From: Trachythela sp. YZ-2020
Taxonomy: Eukaryota > Cnidaria > Anthozoa > Malacalcyonacea > Clavulariidae
DNA: 64,000 bases
Direction: 5' to 3'
Assembly (NCBI GenBank): GCA_016169945.1
Contig: JADLSH010000145.1
Location: forward strand, 2,789,501 to 2,853,500
In this document: in pieces, positions 24,031-35,275 of the stretch
Layout: each line of letters begins with the position of its first letter
How positions within the stretch are numbered: position 1 is the first letter of the stretch
Position numbers and translations under genes: made by a program
The notes under the pieces: generated by a model
Seen by the model: the letters and a program-made list of their open reading frames with translations, nothing else
Databases searched by the model: none
Told to the model about the DNA's origin: nothing

Positions 24031-24964
24031 GTCTATTTTAAGTTGAGCAACCAAGTGAGAAACACCCAGACTGCAGAGTGAAAATACCCGCCTTTTAAGT
24101 TAAATGCCAGTCCACTAAGCAGTTTTATTGCTTCACATCAAATTAAAGACAATTTTGCTCACATAGGAATAGTTTTTCGCTGAATTTTGGCGGTGTTTTA
24201 ACATTTTGCTTTATAATTTAGACGAGTCGTGAACTCTTATCAAAAAATGAATTTTGTTGTTGCTAATGCAGAGTTGCTGAGGAGATTTCAAATGTAGCCA
24301 ATGGGCGCGCAATTTCACATACGAGATTTACATACGGGATTTACATACGGGACTTACAAGGGCCCCCATTAGGAAGCTTCGGATGCCCCCTCTATTCTTT
24401 TATAATCTCTATGGCATGGTCTGTGTAGATAAAAAATGCGAAACTACACTCGATGGAGACGGCATCAAGGCACAGAGTAGACACAGACAGAGGTCTCACT
24501 TCATGTAAAACGCTAATGTTTGAGCGTAACCGTTCCTAGTCAGTGCGCTAAGTAGAGGCTGTCACCCCCCCCCCTCTCCCCCGAAACATTCAAAATGGCG
24601 GACATTTTTAGACGTAAAAATACCACAAAAATTCAAATTAACTATTTAATGTTGTTGATCACAACTTCAGTCAAGGTAAACTGTTATAAAGAGAAAGGTT
24701 ACTTATGCCGGTTATTTTCCCTTGTTCGGGGGGTGAATGCCTCTCATTACCGCACTGGCTAGGAACAGAGCCTCTGGGCTAGGAATATGGCGGCCGGGCA
24801 ACAATTTAAGAAAAAAGAGAAAAAAAATCAAATTCCGAAGAATATTGTCATTTTGAAATTCAAAATATGAATAAAACAAGACGAGTTTGAGAGACTGTAA
24901 ATTTTCGACTGTATTTTAAAGCCTCATCAGACAGAATAGCAACAAAATAGCGGCCGGTTACGCA
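24031..24964. other. Non-coding DNA with short direct repeats
   Basis: Three 15-bp repeats of the type GATTTACATACGG lie at about 24318-24355. A minus-strand CTGATGAGG...GAAA stretch at about 24894-24932 is discussed as a possible hammerhead remnant. No gene recognised. Confidence 0.4.
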
Positions 24965-25145
24965 TTGTGCCTAAAGTGAGACATTTCATAACGAACAAAT
25001 ATGATGCCTTGAAGAAATTCCGGCAAAGTAAAGCAAATATACACAAACGCAATCTGACCTGTCTTAGTCAGAAAGTGAAATCGAAGGATCGATCTTGCAA
25101 GAACAATCCGAAATTGTTTTGGAGTTATCACAATATATACTACAC
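24965..25145 (+). pseudogene. LINE pre-RT scrap
   Basis: A frame reads NKYDALKKFRQSKANIHKRN, then QKVKSKDRSCKNNPKLFWSY. The N.LKK.R..K and NPK.FW.Y patterns are typical of the connector between endonuclease and RT in CR1/L2-like LINEs. Nothing else of the element remains nearby. Confidence 0.6.
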
Positions 25146-25980
25146 CATCATGGAAATACATACCCCATCATTGCTTACAGTGGAACAACGGCAACAACAC
25201 CAGCAGGAAAAGCAGAAATCCTTATATCCGGCCTATTTTCTTTCTAATTTCTTCCTCACGCTTCTCAACAAAACAGTGACGACATGAGCTTGCAATATTA
25301 TCTACATCAACATTTCTTGTCTGAAATATTATAAAATCGACGAAGTTGCGATTATCTTAATACGCTGAAAGCAAACCGGTCATTTTATTCGTGTCCGAAT
25401 ACTGGACTAGCCGAGCCGTCGAGAACCTGGGAATTCGGTTAAACTATTGTTTTAGAGTTTACAAATTATACAAAATAGATACCAATTACGGTCGATCTGT
25501 TAGAATAAGAGTAGATGATGATGTTCTACATCATGCAGTAAACGTTTTAACCTTCTAGATGTTTTCAAATCTGTGATTTTAAAAACTAACTCTTCATATG
25601 AAATTGATTAAAGCTTTCATGGATACGACGGAAAATGACTGGCAAACTTTTTTTTGAATTGATGCTAACTACTGATTTTCTTCTTTCATTCTTTTTCTAA
25701 AACTTTCACCTTCGTTCATTATTAAGTTTAAATCAAAATTAATTTCAGGATTTTCAAAGGTTTCATTTAATTTATTAGCAACGTTTCGGACAGTTTTACT
25801 GTCCATCTTCAAGCTAACCATAGACAATCAAATAGAATGGACTGGAAATGCCAATGCAAAAATCTAATGTGATTCGCGACATCCGTGATATGGGCTAGCA
25901 CCACTGATGCTAGCACGTATTAATTATTGCGTTGCCAAGGCAACGGCTCAAATGAAAACAAAAATTTCCCAACATTTGAT
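25146..25980. other. Non-coding DNA, possible Penelope-like terminal fragment
   Basis: At 25780-25830 the minus strand contains GGACAG-TAAAA-CTGTCC-GAAACGTTGC, a perfect 6-bp stem followed by GAAACG, resembling stem II and core of terminal sequences of some retroelements. No coding frame with Penelope RT or GIY-YIG motifs was found. Confidence 0.3.
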
Positions 25981-26167
25981 ACTATTCATAGTGTGTTTTT
26001 TTATTAAATAAAGAGACGGGTGTAGAACTTGCCTCGTTGTTAGCACAGTTTTCGTCACCATCAGCCAAGCGAATATCATTGTCTTGAGAAACTTCTTCAG
26101 GAACTGTTACAGGTTCTTGATTGCATTCAACAGGAACAAGACATTCAATCGATCGCTTAAGTTCTGA

Positions 26168-27315
26168 CAACTGTTTATTGTTTCCTACAACTCATACAAC
26201 TGCTCCCCGTGCCTTGCCATCACTCTCCTTGACCATTTCCGTGGTCGTTTATCATCCGTAAACAAGAACGATATCTCCTGCTTTGACTCCAGCTTCCTTT
26301 GCCATTTTTTGCTACCAATGGCGTATCGATAGAATTGCCGAAGTTTTGTGCCATACTCTTTCTGCCATCGGCTCCAAAAATGATCTTGCAACAACTTGAG
26401 ACACTTCGCTCGCTTGTTAAAATCTGTCGTAGGGTTTCCAGTTGTCATTCCTTCATTCTTTGGCTTTGCATTACTGGACAACAATCGTCTTCCGACCATA
26501 AAATTAGCTGGCTTAACGGTTCTTCAATTTCGTCATCGTACACATACGTGAGGGGTCTGGAATTCAAAACACCTACTAGTAGTAGTACGGTAAGTAATTT
26601 TCCGTATATTATTCTTGCTCCTCCAAGAGTTTTCTTTAGGCTATGCTTGGTACAACGAACCAGGGCCTTTTTTAACTAATGTACTGGAGGGGCAAAAGCC
26701 CCCCCAGCCCCCATGTTCGCCCCCCCAGTAAGCTATTTTGGCCCCCCCAGTGAAGGTCCCTTTTGTCCAAAGTATAAGCCAAAAATGGAAAAAAACTGAG
26801 TTTAGAGGAAAGTTATTGTATTCTCACAACAAAACCTGGCTCCGTTTAGATGGGATATATCAAAAATTGTCTCTGAAAACGCAGGAAATCAAGCCACAGA
26901 GACTCAAGAATACAAAAATTTTCCGGGTGAGGACCCCCAGACCCCCCTTCGCCTTCATACACATATAATACACCACCTACTTGTTACGTTCCCTTTCGAT
27001 GATGCCCCCCCACTGATGATTTCTTAAAAAAGGCCCTGCAACGAACTAACCGTTCACAAAATCTTCCCCACCATGGCGCTCGCGCCATATTGAATCTCCA
27101 ACTTATTCCCATTTTCAATGCAAACTGCTGAACGGCACGCAAGTCTTCGCATTGTTGGACATGAACAAAAACAGTTGACTAACTCCTCTCCGAGCAATAA
27201 ATCTCTTTAGACAGCGAAGGAATGCATGCGAATCCAATGTAAGTACCAAGTCTAGATGAACAGCTCGTGAACTTGCACATGTAAATAGCGCTATATAGAC
27301 CTTGTACATTTCCCA
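26168..27315 (-). pseudogene. BEL/Pao integrase core and C-terminal domain
   Basis: The core block [20 protein letters not shown] and [18 protein letters not shown] lie at 27315-27115, followed after a frameshift by FNMARAPWWGRFCERLV. The MITE at 26661-27038 interrupts the frame at that point. It then resumes as [32 protein letters not shown] and NFMVGRRLL, with the C-terminal DHFWSRWQKEYGTKLRQF and KRPRKWSRRVM. These match the integrase and adjoining DUF5641-like tail of Pao elements. The domain is not functional. Confidence 0.8.
26661..27038. mobile_element. hAT-like MITE (CAGGGCCTTTTTTAA ends), copy 2
   Basis: Ends CAGGGCCTTTTTTAA and TTAAAAAAGGCCCTG; perfect 8-bp target duplication CAACGAAC at 26653-26660 and 27039-27046. 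It is closely similar in reverse orientation to 8900-9280, including the internal CTGGCTCCGTTTAGATGGGA block. It is inserted inside the BEL/Pao integrase and so is younger than it. Confidence 0.92.
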
Positions 27316-28325
27316 AGGCAGCTGCCCCCGCTGCCCTTATAGTACGGGGGCACACGGGGGCAACCGGTTGCCCTTTTTCACGCAGGGTCAGCAGTCCTCA
27401 AAAAAGGGTCATCTGCTATAAACTTTTCCAATATATTTCGGATGGGATCAATAGATTTCGAACTTGGTAGATCAATAGATTCTTCTATTCCGATCAATCG
27501 TATGTTTTTTTTTGTTTTTCAGAATTAGCGGTTTTGGCGGGAAAATGACGTCACAAAACCACCAGTTCAAATTCGTTTTTAACATCTTAACAGTTTCTCT
27601 ACAAATTTTGAAAGAACATGTCATGAACAATTCAAAAGTGAAAATGTTTCTTAAATATCTTGATTCAAGCAAAAGTTATTCTACCTTAAAAATGGCGAAA
27701 AATCTAAAAATAGTAACAAAATGACGGGAAATTCGATTATTGACTTCCTGTGTCTCGCGATTAACTAAAGATATTTAAAATTCGTTTTCAGTTTTGAACT
27801 GTACCTACCATTGTCATTTAAATTCCGTAATAAAATTATTATAATCTTTGAAAACAAATTACCTGGTATGACTATGACGTCATTTTCCCGCCAAAAACCG
27901 TTAAATCTGAAAAACAAAAAACATCAAAATCAAATCGGAATGGCAAAATCTATTGATCTACTAAGTTTCAATCCCATCCGATATATATTGAAAACGTTTA
28001 TAGTAAATGACCCTTTTTTGAGGACTGCTGACCGGACGTGTTTCTTAACAATAAAGTGCATTGTAATGAATAAATTATTATTTTCCACTCAAATCTCCAC
28101 TCAAAATGCAGGAAATCTCCACTCAAAATGCAGGAAATGACATTTCAGAGATAACTATAAATCTGCACTCCAAATGCAGGAAATAGCATTTCATAGAGTG
28201 TAGATTTAAAAATTTTCCGCGGGAGGATACTCCCGGACGCCCCTACAAATTTCTCGCGCCTTCGGCGCTCGTGCCTTTTTCATGGGCCTGCCCCCGCCGC
28301 TTCGGCTACCTTCCGGCGCCCCTGC
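27316..28325. mobile_element. Composite insertion with an internal long-inverted-repeat element (27379-28040)
   Basis: The outer parts are GC-rich and end CGGCGCCCCTG on the right, like an hAT-type end; a clean left partner was not found. Inside, GGTCAGCAGTCCTCAAAAAA starts at 27386 and its reverse complement ends at 28033. The similarity continues for about 170 bp on each side (through the TGACGTCATTTTCCCGCC block), with a 300-bp middle. No coding sequence. Confidence 0.6.
28089..28170 (+). repeat. Short tandem repeat, about 22-bp unit
   Basis: AAATCTCCACTCAAAATGCAGG is present twice in tandem, with a third, diverged unit (AAATCTGCACTCCAAATGCAGG) about 40 bp on. It lies in the outer part of the 27316-28325 insertion. 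Confidence 0.6.
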
Positions 28326-28870
28326 ATTTAGTCTCATAAGGAAGCGTAGAATTCCCTAGTCTTCCTTCGCACCGATAAACTCCCGAGTCATCATTAACAA
28401 ACAATCCCAATGAGTTTCGAACTTGACCAAACTTGTCACTAGCAACAATGGGTTTTTGTATTACTCGTAACCAAATTGTTTCAACGTGATATAACTCCTC
28501 GACCGTCAAAGCTCCGTCTCTCGGCTCCTGCATTTCTTCCAAATTATACAACCGACTCTTCAATTTTGCAATAAACCGAACTACGTAAGCTGTTACTCGA
28601 AACAACTTCTTGCTGCTGCTAAACTGTTCTAGATTAATTCAGTTTCCCAAGGATACGTTCGAGATAATAGTTAAATTTGTACTCGTTACTCCCACTTTAA
28701 CTTTCGATTCTGTTTTTACTTCCTTCATAGCATCTTCATTTGGACTGTTCTCGTGTGGCCACTGATCTCCGGGCAAGGTCAGGAACTGTGGACCACTCCA
28801 CCACGCATCTGCTGCCGCAAGCTGCGTTGCCTTCACCACTCTTGATGGCAAGTCGGCAGGGTTCACTGTT
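28320..28870 (-). pseudogene. BEL/Pao pol, region between RNase H and integrase
   Basis: The blocks VNPADLPSRVVKATQLA and WWSGPQFL are typical of the Pao region after RNase H. The integrase N-terminal segment follows: VEELYHVETIWLRVIQ, then GVYRCEGRLGNSTLPYETK. The frame is broken between 28639 and 28605. The zinc-binding region expected next is absent at the junction with the 27316-28325 insertion. Confidence 0.75.
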
Positions 28871-29129
28871 GTTTTGCAGTAGCTTCACTTACTAGAATCA
28901 ACATTCCTTCTAATTTCCAGTACTCTGTTCTGAACAAACTGCTTCCAAGTCTTGTCCTCTTGAACAATCCAGTATAGGACAACGCAATCTGAGTATTATG
29001 TCCATCAATAAAGGCGACATAGATGGACCCACATCTTTCTACCCGAACTTTGGTAGTCTGTTAGTCTGTTCGAATGATATTTCGATGAGGTAAATAATGA
29101 ATCTTGTCAGATGTTTCAGCTAGGTTGAC

Positions 29130-29866
29130 GGTTTCAAATCTCTGGTGTCTTCTGCAGACGTCTCAACGTTTGCAAGCTTCGCACGTTTACTTCGATTTGA
29201 TCATACAGGGCTCTCATACGCTTATCATTTGCATCAGTTACAGGGGGAATCTTCAATAATGAGTCCATATGAGAAATTATCACAAGCTGTTTATTGCCGT
29301 ATCTTTCATTTAAAATTTCAATCGCAATCTTATAATTTTCATTTGTTAGAGACAGTCCAGCAATAGATGCCGCAGCAGGACCTTCCAAATATGACCTCAG
29401 ATATTTGAGTGAATAGCTGCTTCGAAACTTTCCCAAAATGTTTGGTATCAAGCTTGGGTAACTTAATTTATATTGTTTTTCAAGCCCTTTGACTGATCAT
29501 TTTCCTAGACTTAATGTCTCCGAATGTTTACTCGACACTGAGCTGCTCTCTACATCAACTACTTCACAAGTTGGTAAAACAAGTTCAATGTTTACAATAC
29601 GCTCTTGAATTTCACACCTAATGTCACTCGCTTCTTCGATTTCTTTTTCAAGATCTTCGTCGTCAATCTCACTCAAAATTGACGAATCTAATGCGCTTAG
29701 TACGCCTAACTTTTCGTTTAAAACATCTCTAAATGTTTCGTCTTACCTCGGTTTTCTTGGCTAAATTCTGTTGACAAACTATCTACCTTCTCGCATATTT
29801 TCTTCACGTAGGCTCTTTATCGTTGTCTCTTCAATCGTTTAACATCAATTTCTTCACCCATTTCTT
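29130..29866 (-). pseudogene. BEL/Pao gag (DUF1759-like)
   Basis: The N-terminal part begins with an ATG (MGEEIDVKRLKRQR) at about 29862 and an acidic helix with EIDDEDLEKEIEEAS; a frameshift follows near 29750. The main block (29451-29134) reads LKYLRSYLEGPAAASIAGLS, ILNERYGNKQLVI and YDQIEVNVRSLQTL, which is the diagnostic gag block of Pao/BEL elements. Sequence past it is lost to the pol deletion. Confidence 0.8.
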
Positions 29867-30745
29867 CGCTATGTGCTCATATCCGACTCCGAAGGATCAT
29901 GTAGAATTGTCTCAAGCGAGCATATTCTATTTAAACACATTTATCAACCGATATTATTCATTTTAAATCAGAAACTTTACAAAACACAAACATAAAAATA
30001 CGAAAGTACAAAATCACGCCACGCTTGTTCAGTCACATGACACGGCAATACAACCCCGGAACCTCGCGTAGCCCCGGGTGCCGTGTACTCCGCGTTATTC
30101 TACAAGAATATCATATACATTGGGCTATACATAGTCGTCTTTTGGAACGTGATGTGGGAACATCGTTGCCATCAACGTTGGTTTCTATAGGCCTATAATT
30201 GCAAATTACATATTCTACGTTGAAAATATGAATAAAACGGTTTTAGCGGGCCTAGTTATGTCATTCCACACTTTTTTTTCTTGAAGAAATTTCGGAAAAA
30301 ATACTGATATCTTAAAATATAATCAACGATGTGAATATCGGGAACTCGTATTTTGACGTCTCGAATCGAAAAGAAATTATGAAATGGTTTTCTGAGAAGC
30401 GCACTCGAATTGATATGTTTTTCTTTGTTTACAATAGTGTACAAAATATTTAAAATACAATTTAATAGCGTCCACTATTCGTGTCTTGTCCTTTTGAGTC
30501 ACTCATGTAACGAAGTTACATGACTATTAATATCTTCGTGATTGTTGTAATTTCAAGTAGACTCAATAAATTCAACAAAATAAAACTTAATTTTGTCCAC
30601 ATGTCATATGTTGAAAGTGAGAACATGCATGCAGCATACAGGTGGAAAATTAAAATGTAAATTAGCAAAAGATAAATAGAACATCCAACAACTATTTGGC
30701 TGTATAAAAATTACATATGTTGAAACCGTCCGGCGTGAAGGTACC
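29867..30745. other. Non-coding DNA between BEL relic and duplicated block
   Basis: May contain the remains of the BEL 5' LTR (from 29867 rightward), but no partner was found. A short GC-rich patch near 30050-30095 contains CCCCGG/CCGGGG inverted words. No gene recognised. Confidence 0.4.
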
Positions 30746-31472
30746 GCGATTGCATATTTTCTAAAATAATTCATAAAGTATTTTATTTTTGTTAACAAAT
30801 TCACAACTTTCAACTTTTCTGCATGAGTAATCAACATTTGGTGAAAATTTCGTAAAGTTCGGACTAATATTAAGCGCACAGTAACGATTCTCTTAAGATA
30901 GCCGCATAGAGTATCATCTCACCTTAATCGAACTCCTATTCCAAATCATGCATATAACATATCAAGAGCTTAATAATTACATCCGCGTTTTCAAATTTCG
31001 CGAACAGCCCGAAAATAATCACTTAATTTATACATGCGGTGTTATGTCAATACATAACATTTACGTTGTAAACTGAGATATTAACTTTGTAGCCTTCATA
31101 TATATATAGTTTGGGATGATTCTTTTAAGATATTTTAGATATATTGTTAAAATATTGACGCATGTAAAAAAACTATAATATGAACGCAATAGTCGCGCGC
31201 AAGCAGTCAACAGGTTTGACACACGGTTAAACGTTATGCTTTTTCGAACTTTCAAAGTCATTCACGAGACTGATAGATAAATTGAAATTAAAAGCATATA
31301 AAATGCATGTATAATTCAATGCTTATAAGCATTGATTATTTAATAGATATGCGCAATATAAGTATTGAATATTATTGTTATTATTATTTCAATTCAAATT
31401 ATTTTTGGGTGTAAATGAAAACGGGTGTAAATGCAAATGAGTAAAACATTATGCAGCTGCAGTATACACTGC
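30746..31472 (+). repeat. Duplicated upstream block, distal copy
   Basis: Closely matches 34475-35232, from GCGATTGCATATTTT to GCAGCTGCAGT. The copy includes the ATGCAAAT octamer at 31431 and the GCAGCTGC E-box-like palindrome. The downstream sequence diverges and holds no copy of the PAN-gene first exon. Confidence 0.85.
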
Positions 31473-31800
31473 AAAAAATCGATTTCTTATTTTAAGAAAA
31501 TAATTCTTATTTTAAGAGCAAAATTACTTGTTTTAAGAAAATTTGGCTTGTCCCGTGGTAAGTAAAATATTCTTGACAAAAATCTTATTTCAAGAAAAAT
31601 ATTCTTAAAATAAGAAAACTATTCTTGTTAGAAAAAAAAATTTTGCAAGAAAATTTTTCTAATTTTGTCCCGTGGGTAAGTAAAATATTCTTGCTAAGAA
31701 CATTTTTCTTATTTCAAGAATAGCTATCCTCTAGAAAAAATATCTTATATCAAGAAAAATATTCTTAGTTGCCTAAGAATTGTTTTCTAGATTTACGACT
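31466..31800. repeat. AT-rich repeat built from TTCTTATTTTAAGAA words
   Basis: Begins with CACTGCAAAAAATCG, a word that opens several animal MITEs. It contains many inverted pairs TTCTTATTTTAAGAA / TTCTTAAAATAAGAA and two copies of GTCCCGTGG(G)TAAGTAAAATATTC about 115 bp apart. The opposite terminus (TTTTTGCAGTG) was not found, so it may be a truncated element. Confidence 0.5.
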
Positions 31801-32508
31801 TACTATTTTCTATAACATATTCTTGAATAATTTTCTTGGCATTATTTTCGTCTCCTTCCATCCAACAAATTATTTTTGTAATCTAAAAAAACAGAGTACA
31901 TTTGTTTCAATATTTTTAGAGTTTATTATACATGCATGTTGACAACGGATTTTCACACAACATTGATATATAAATAGAATGCTAATGCTAATGTATTAAA
32001 GTTCTCATTCGATGTCAAATGTTCAATTTGAAATCGCATTCATTGGTATCTACATGGATGAACTTATACATATTATTTTTGGATTAATTACTGGATAAAT
32101 GAATTATTCTTTCTGAAAGTTTTGTTGAACATGGAATGAGCTCACAAGACAGTTTATTCCGTCATTGAACAGATCCAGTGGCTAGAATGTTTTTGTAGAT
32201 AATATTAATTGGTCGCCTTGCATGATGTGTCAACTTTCAAATCATCTTAAAACAAGAAATGGTGACAATTACTATAGGTAATATAATAGACTAAAATAGT
32301 ACGGTACAGTTGAGTGCAATTTGAGGTTTTAAAAGACAATGTTGTAACTCCTATGACCCACAAAAACTGGGAGCTTAGTCGAAAGGGCCTTTGAGCCGGA
32401 GGGACCCACACTGTGGTTTGACTAATTGAGGGCTTCACACCCCATGCACAATGGGCCATAAAGCTATTTTTTGTGTCTGTGGCATAAGTTGTCAGTAACC
32501 TATACAGT
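31801..32508. other. Intergenic AT-rich DNA
   Basis: No gene or repeat recognised. GGGACCCACACTGTGG-like phrases near 32400 faintly recur near 33210. Confidence 0.4.
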
Positions 32509-32960
32509 CAGGGGCGGATTAGCCCACCGGGCTACCGGGCGATGCCCCGGTGGGCCCCCACTTTTGTACAATAGGGGGGCCCTGGCTATGATCCGTGTCA
32601 TCTATATTAATACCAATTTACTTGCAAAGACATGATACCTCTTATAAAAATTGCCGAACAGTTTTGAGTTTACATACTCAGTCGGTATCGAGGGTATCAA
32701 TTAAGGACTCGACAATAGTTTCAAAGGACTTGCAATAACTGTAAACCAATCTAGGGACAGCCATGCATGAAAGAGCAGTAGAAATGGCTGCACTGTCAGA
32801 TAAATAAAAAATATTGCCAGTTTAATGTATCGGTACCAGCGTATTTATATTATAGTCAAATTTATGAAATAACGCTTAGATTAAATTACTTCAATGACGT
32901 CATCAGGGGGGGCCTTATGCATTAGTGCCCGGTAACACTCATAACGCTAGTCCGCCCCTG
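32509..32960. mobile_element. hAT-like MITE (CAGGGGCGGAYTAGC ends)
   Basis: Left end CAGGGGCGGATTAGCCC; the right end is the reverse complement of CAGGGGCGGACTAGCG. Perfect 8-bp target duplication TATACAGT (32501-32508, 32961-32968). 452 bp, no coding frame. Confidence 0.9.
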
Positions 32961-33805
32961 TATACAGTGGCAATCACCCTCAAAATAAAACCAAACAAGT
33001 TTCCTTGTCAAGGTTAGGATAATAAATTAAACAGGGCACATTGTAATTAAAGGGTTAAAAGTAATTCAGCAAATTAAAAATGTACTCTTCCTCAAGTGTA
33101 CTTTACCCTGTTCAAGGGAGGTCAAGGGAAAACTTAGTGATTTTCAACTTTTGTCTATTTGGGAACAAGACTGACCTACCTATGGAACCTTGTTAATTCG
33201 AAAGAGCCCCTGGGGGACCTGAGCCACTGGGACCGGACCAATGCACCTAGGGTTTATTTTCAATTAAGGCCGGGAGCCCCCCCCCCCTAAGCCAAAGTTA
33301 GATCAGTGATTCAAGGTGCATCGGATCTCAACATGTTATATCTAAGAGTGTGGTCTTAACTGAGACAAGGTCAGGCAAAAATAAAAAACGGTCTGTTAAA
33401 TCATAAATATTCCTTGCCGTATTCAAACTTGAGTCAGGTACTACGAGTACTATACCAATGGTAATCATAAATTGTCACTAACCAGCACAGTGGTAAAAAA
33501 CCCCCACAGAAAAACCAAACAAGTAATTTACTTTGACAATGAAAGATATTGGAAATTGACATGTTTCTTGTCAACACATTCAGCCACACACTGTGTTGTC
33601 ATTGCTATTTTTAGGGAAAATTGTTGGGCATTGATGGGTTAAAATGTCTTACTCTAGACAGGTTAGGATTATAAAATATATAAAAGGCACATTGTAGTTA
33701 ATTAAGAGGTTAAACACAATGATGAATACTTACAACCATTACAGTTACCAATACAACCATTACAGTCATTATATACATTACATTACATTACCAATACAAC
33801 CATTA
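32961..33805. other. Intergenic DNA
   Basis: No gene recognised. Two or three CCAATACAACCATTACAGT units occur at 33745-33810 beside the next MITE. Confidence 0.4.
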
Positions 33806-34173
33806 CAGTCAAACAGGATGTGCTCTTGCGAGGAACATTGCAATATTGTCATTGATTTGATTTGGAGATTGCTCTGAGCAATTTGCAACCGGTGCGAAAA
33901 ATTGCAAATTGAAATTCACAACCAGTTTTGTAAACAAAGCCTCAGTTTTGGCTACTAGCAAAAAGGAAGCTCCAATCCAATTTCTCGGAGCATTTGATTG
34001 GTTTATTTTGCTAGAATCCAATCAGAGGCTTTGTTTACACACCTGGTTCTGAATTTCAATTTGCAATTTGTTCGCGTCTGTTGCAAATTGCTCATAGCAA
34101 TCTTCAAGTCAAAATTGCAATATTGCGTGACAATATTGCAGTGTTCCTCGCCAGAGAACATCTGGTTTGACTG
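33806..34173. mobile_element. Mariner-like MITE with long inverted arms
   Basis: Ends CAGTCAAAC and GTTTGACTG, flanked by TA on both sides (33804-33805, 34174-34175). The arms are similar for about 160 bp (the AGGAACATTGCAATATTGTC and GCAAATTGAAATTCA blocks recur inverted), so the whole element can fold on itself. TA duplications indicate the Tc1/mariner group; no transposase frame. Confidence 0.8.
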
Positions 34174-34474
34174 TAAGTCACAAACTACTCTTCCTCAAGT
34201 GCAATTTTACCCTCATTAATAATGGCAGTCAATATCAAGGGAAAAGTTACCCATTTTAAGTTACATATTTCAAAGTATTTTGAGTGTTTTAACAAAAACC
34301 ATAAACATAAGATCTCTAGGGTATTGGAGGTGGGTCGGGCAGCAGGGCTAACTTGGTTACCTCAATCAGGCATTTGCTATTATTTCCTAATAATTTTCAT
34401 TTTTGTCTATTTGGAAGCTGCCCAGCATATGGAATATCCCCGCCAGGATCTGGGCAAAGTGTTAATACTGTATT

Positions 34475-35232
34475 GCGATTGCATATTTTATAAAATAATT
34501 CATAAAGTATTTTATTTTTGTTAACAAATTCACAACTTTCAGCTTTTCTGCATGAGTTTTCAACATTTGGTGAAAATTTCGTAAAGATCGGACTAATATT
34601 AAGCGCACAGAAACGATTCTCTTAAGATAGTCGCATAGAGTATCCTCTCACCTTAATCGAACTCGTATTCCAAATCATGCATATAACATATCAAGAGCTT
34701 AATAATTACATCCGCGTTTTCAAATTTCGCGAACAGCCCGAAAATAATCTTAATTTATACATTCAATTCAATTCAACTTTATAAATTCACAACTTTGTTT
34801 TGTCAATACATAACATTTACGTTGTAAACTGAGATATTAACTTTGTAGCCTTCATATATATATATAGTTTGGAATGATTCTTTTAAGATATTTTAGATAT
34901 ATTGTTAAAATATTGACGCATGTAAAAAAACTATAATATGAACGGAATAATCGCACGCAAGCAGTCAACAGGTTTGACACACAGTTAAACGTTATGCTTT
35001 TTCGAACTTTCATTTTCCAAGTCATTCACGAGATAGATAAATTGAAATTAAAAGCATATATAATGCATGTATAATTCAATGCTTATAAGCATTGATTATT
35101 TAATAGATATGCGCAATATAAGTATTGAATATTATTGTTATTATTATTTCAATTCAAATTATTTTTGGGTGTAAATGGGGTGTAAATGCAAATGAGTAAA
35201 ACATTACGCAGCTGCAGTTATAGTACTGTATA
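34475..35232 (+). repeat. Duplicated upstream block, proximal copy (next to PAN-fibrinogen gene)
   Basis: Highly similar to 30746-31472 with a few indels, one of them about 30 bp near 34765-34795. It ends about 40 bp before the first coding exon at 35276, so it probably contains that gene's promoter region. Confidence 0.85.
35186..35217 (+). promoter_or_regulatory. Octamer plus E-box-like motif upstream of the PAN-fibrinogen gene
   Basis: ATGCAAAT at 35186-35193 and CAGCTG within GCAGCTGCAG about 20 bp on, both conserved in the distal duplicate. They lie 60-90 bp before the start codon. Function is inferred from position and conservation between the copies only. Confidence 0.35.
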
Positions 35233-35275
35233 TCTCTGAGTAAGTCGTTTTCCGTCTCCAATCATTTCAGTAAAA

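Larger units (their letters stand above)
25981..29866 (-). mobile_element. BEL/Pao LTR retrotransposon relic, RT deleted
   Basis: Minus-strand blocks run from gag (29866-29130) through a post-RT/integrase N-terminal region (28870-28320) to integrase core and tail (27315-25981). Protease and most of the reverse transcriptase are missing between about 29130 and 28870. A DNA element occupies 27316-28325 and a MITE 26661-27038. No matching LTR pair was found. Confidence 0.8.

Noticed and set aside
30746..35232. The 0.73-kb direct repeats as LTRs of a retrotransposon
   Set aside because: No TG..CA ends, no flanking duplication, no primer site and no gag or pol between them.
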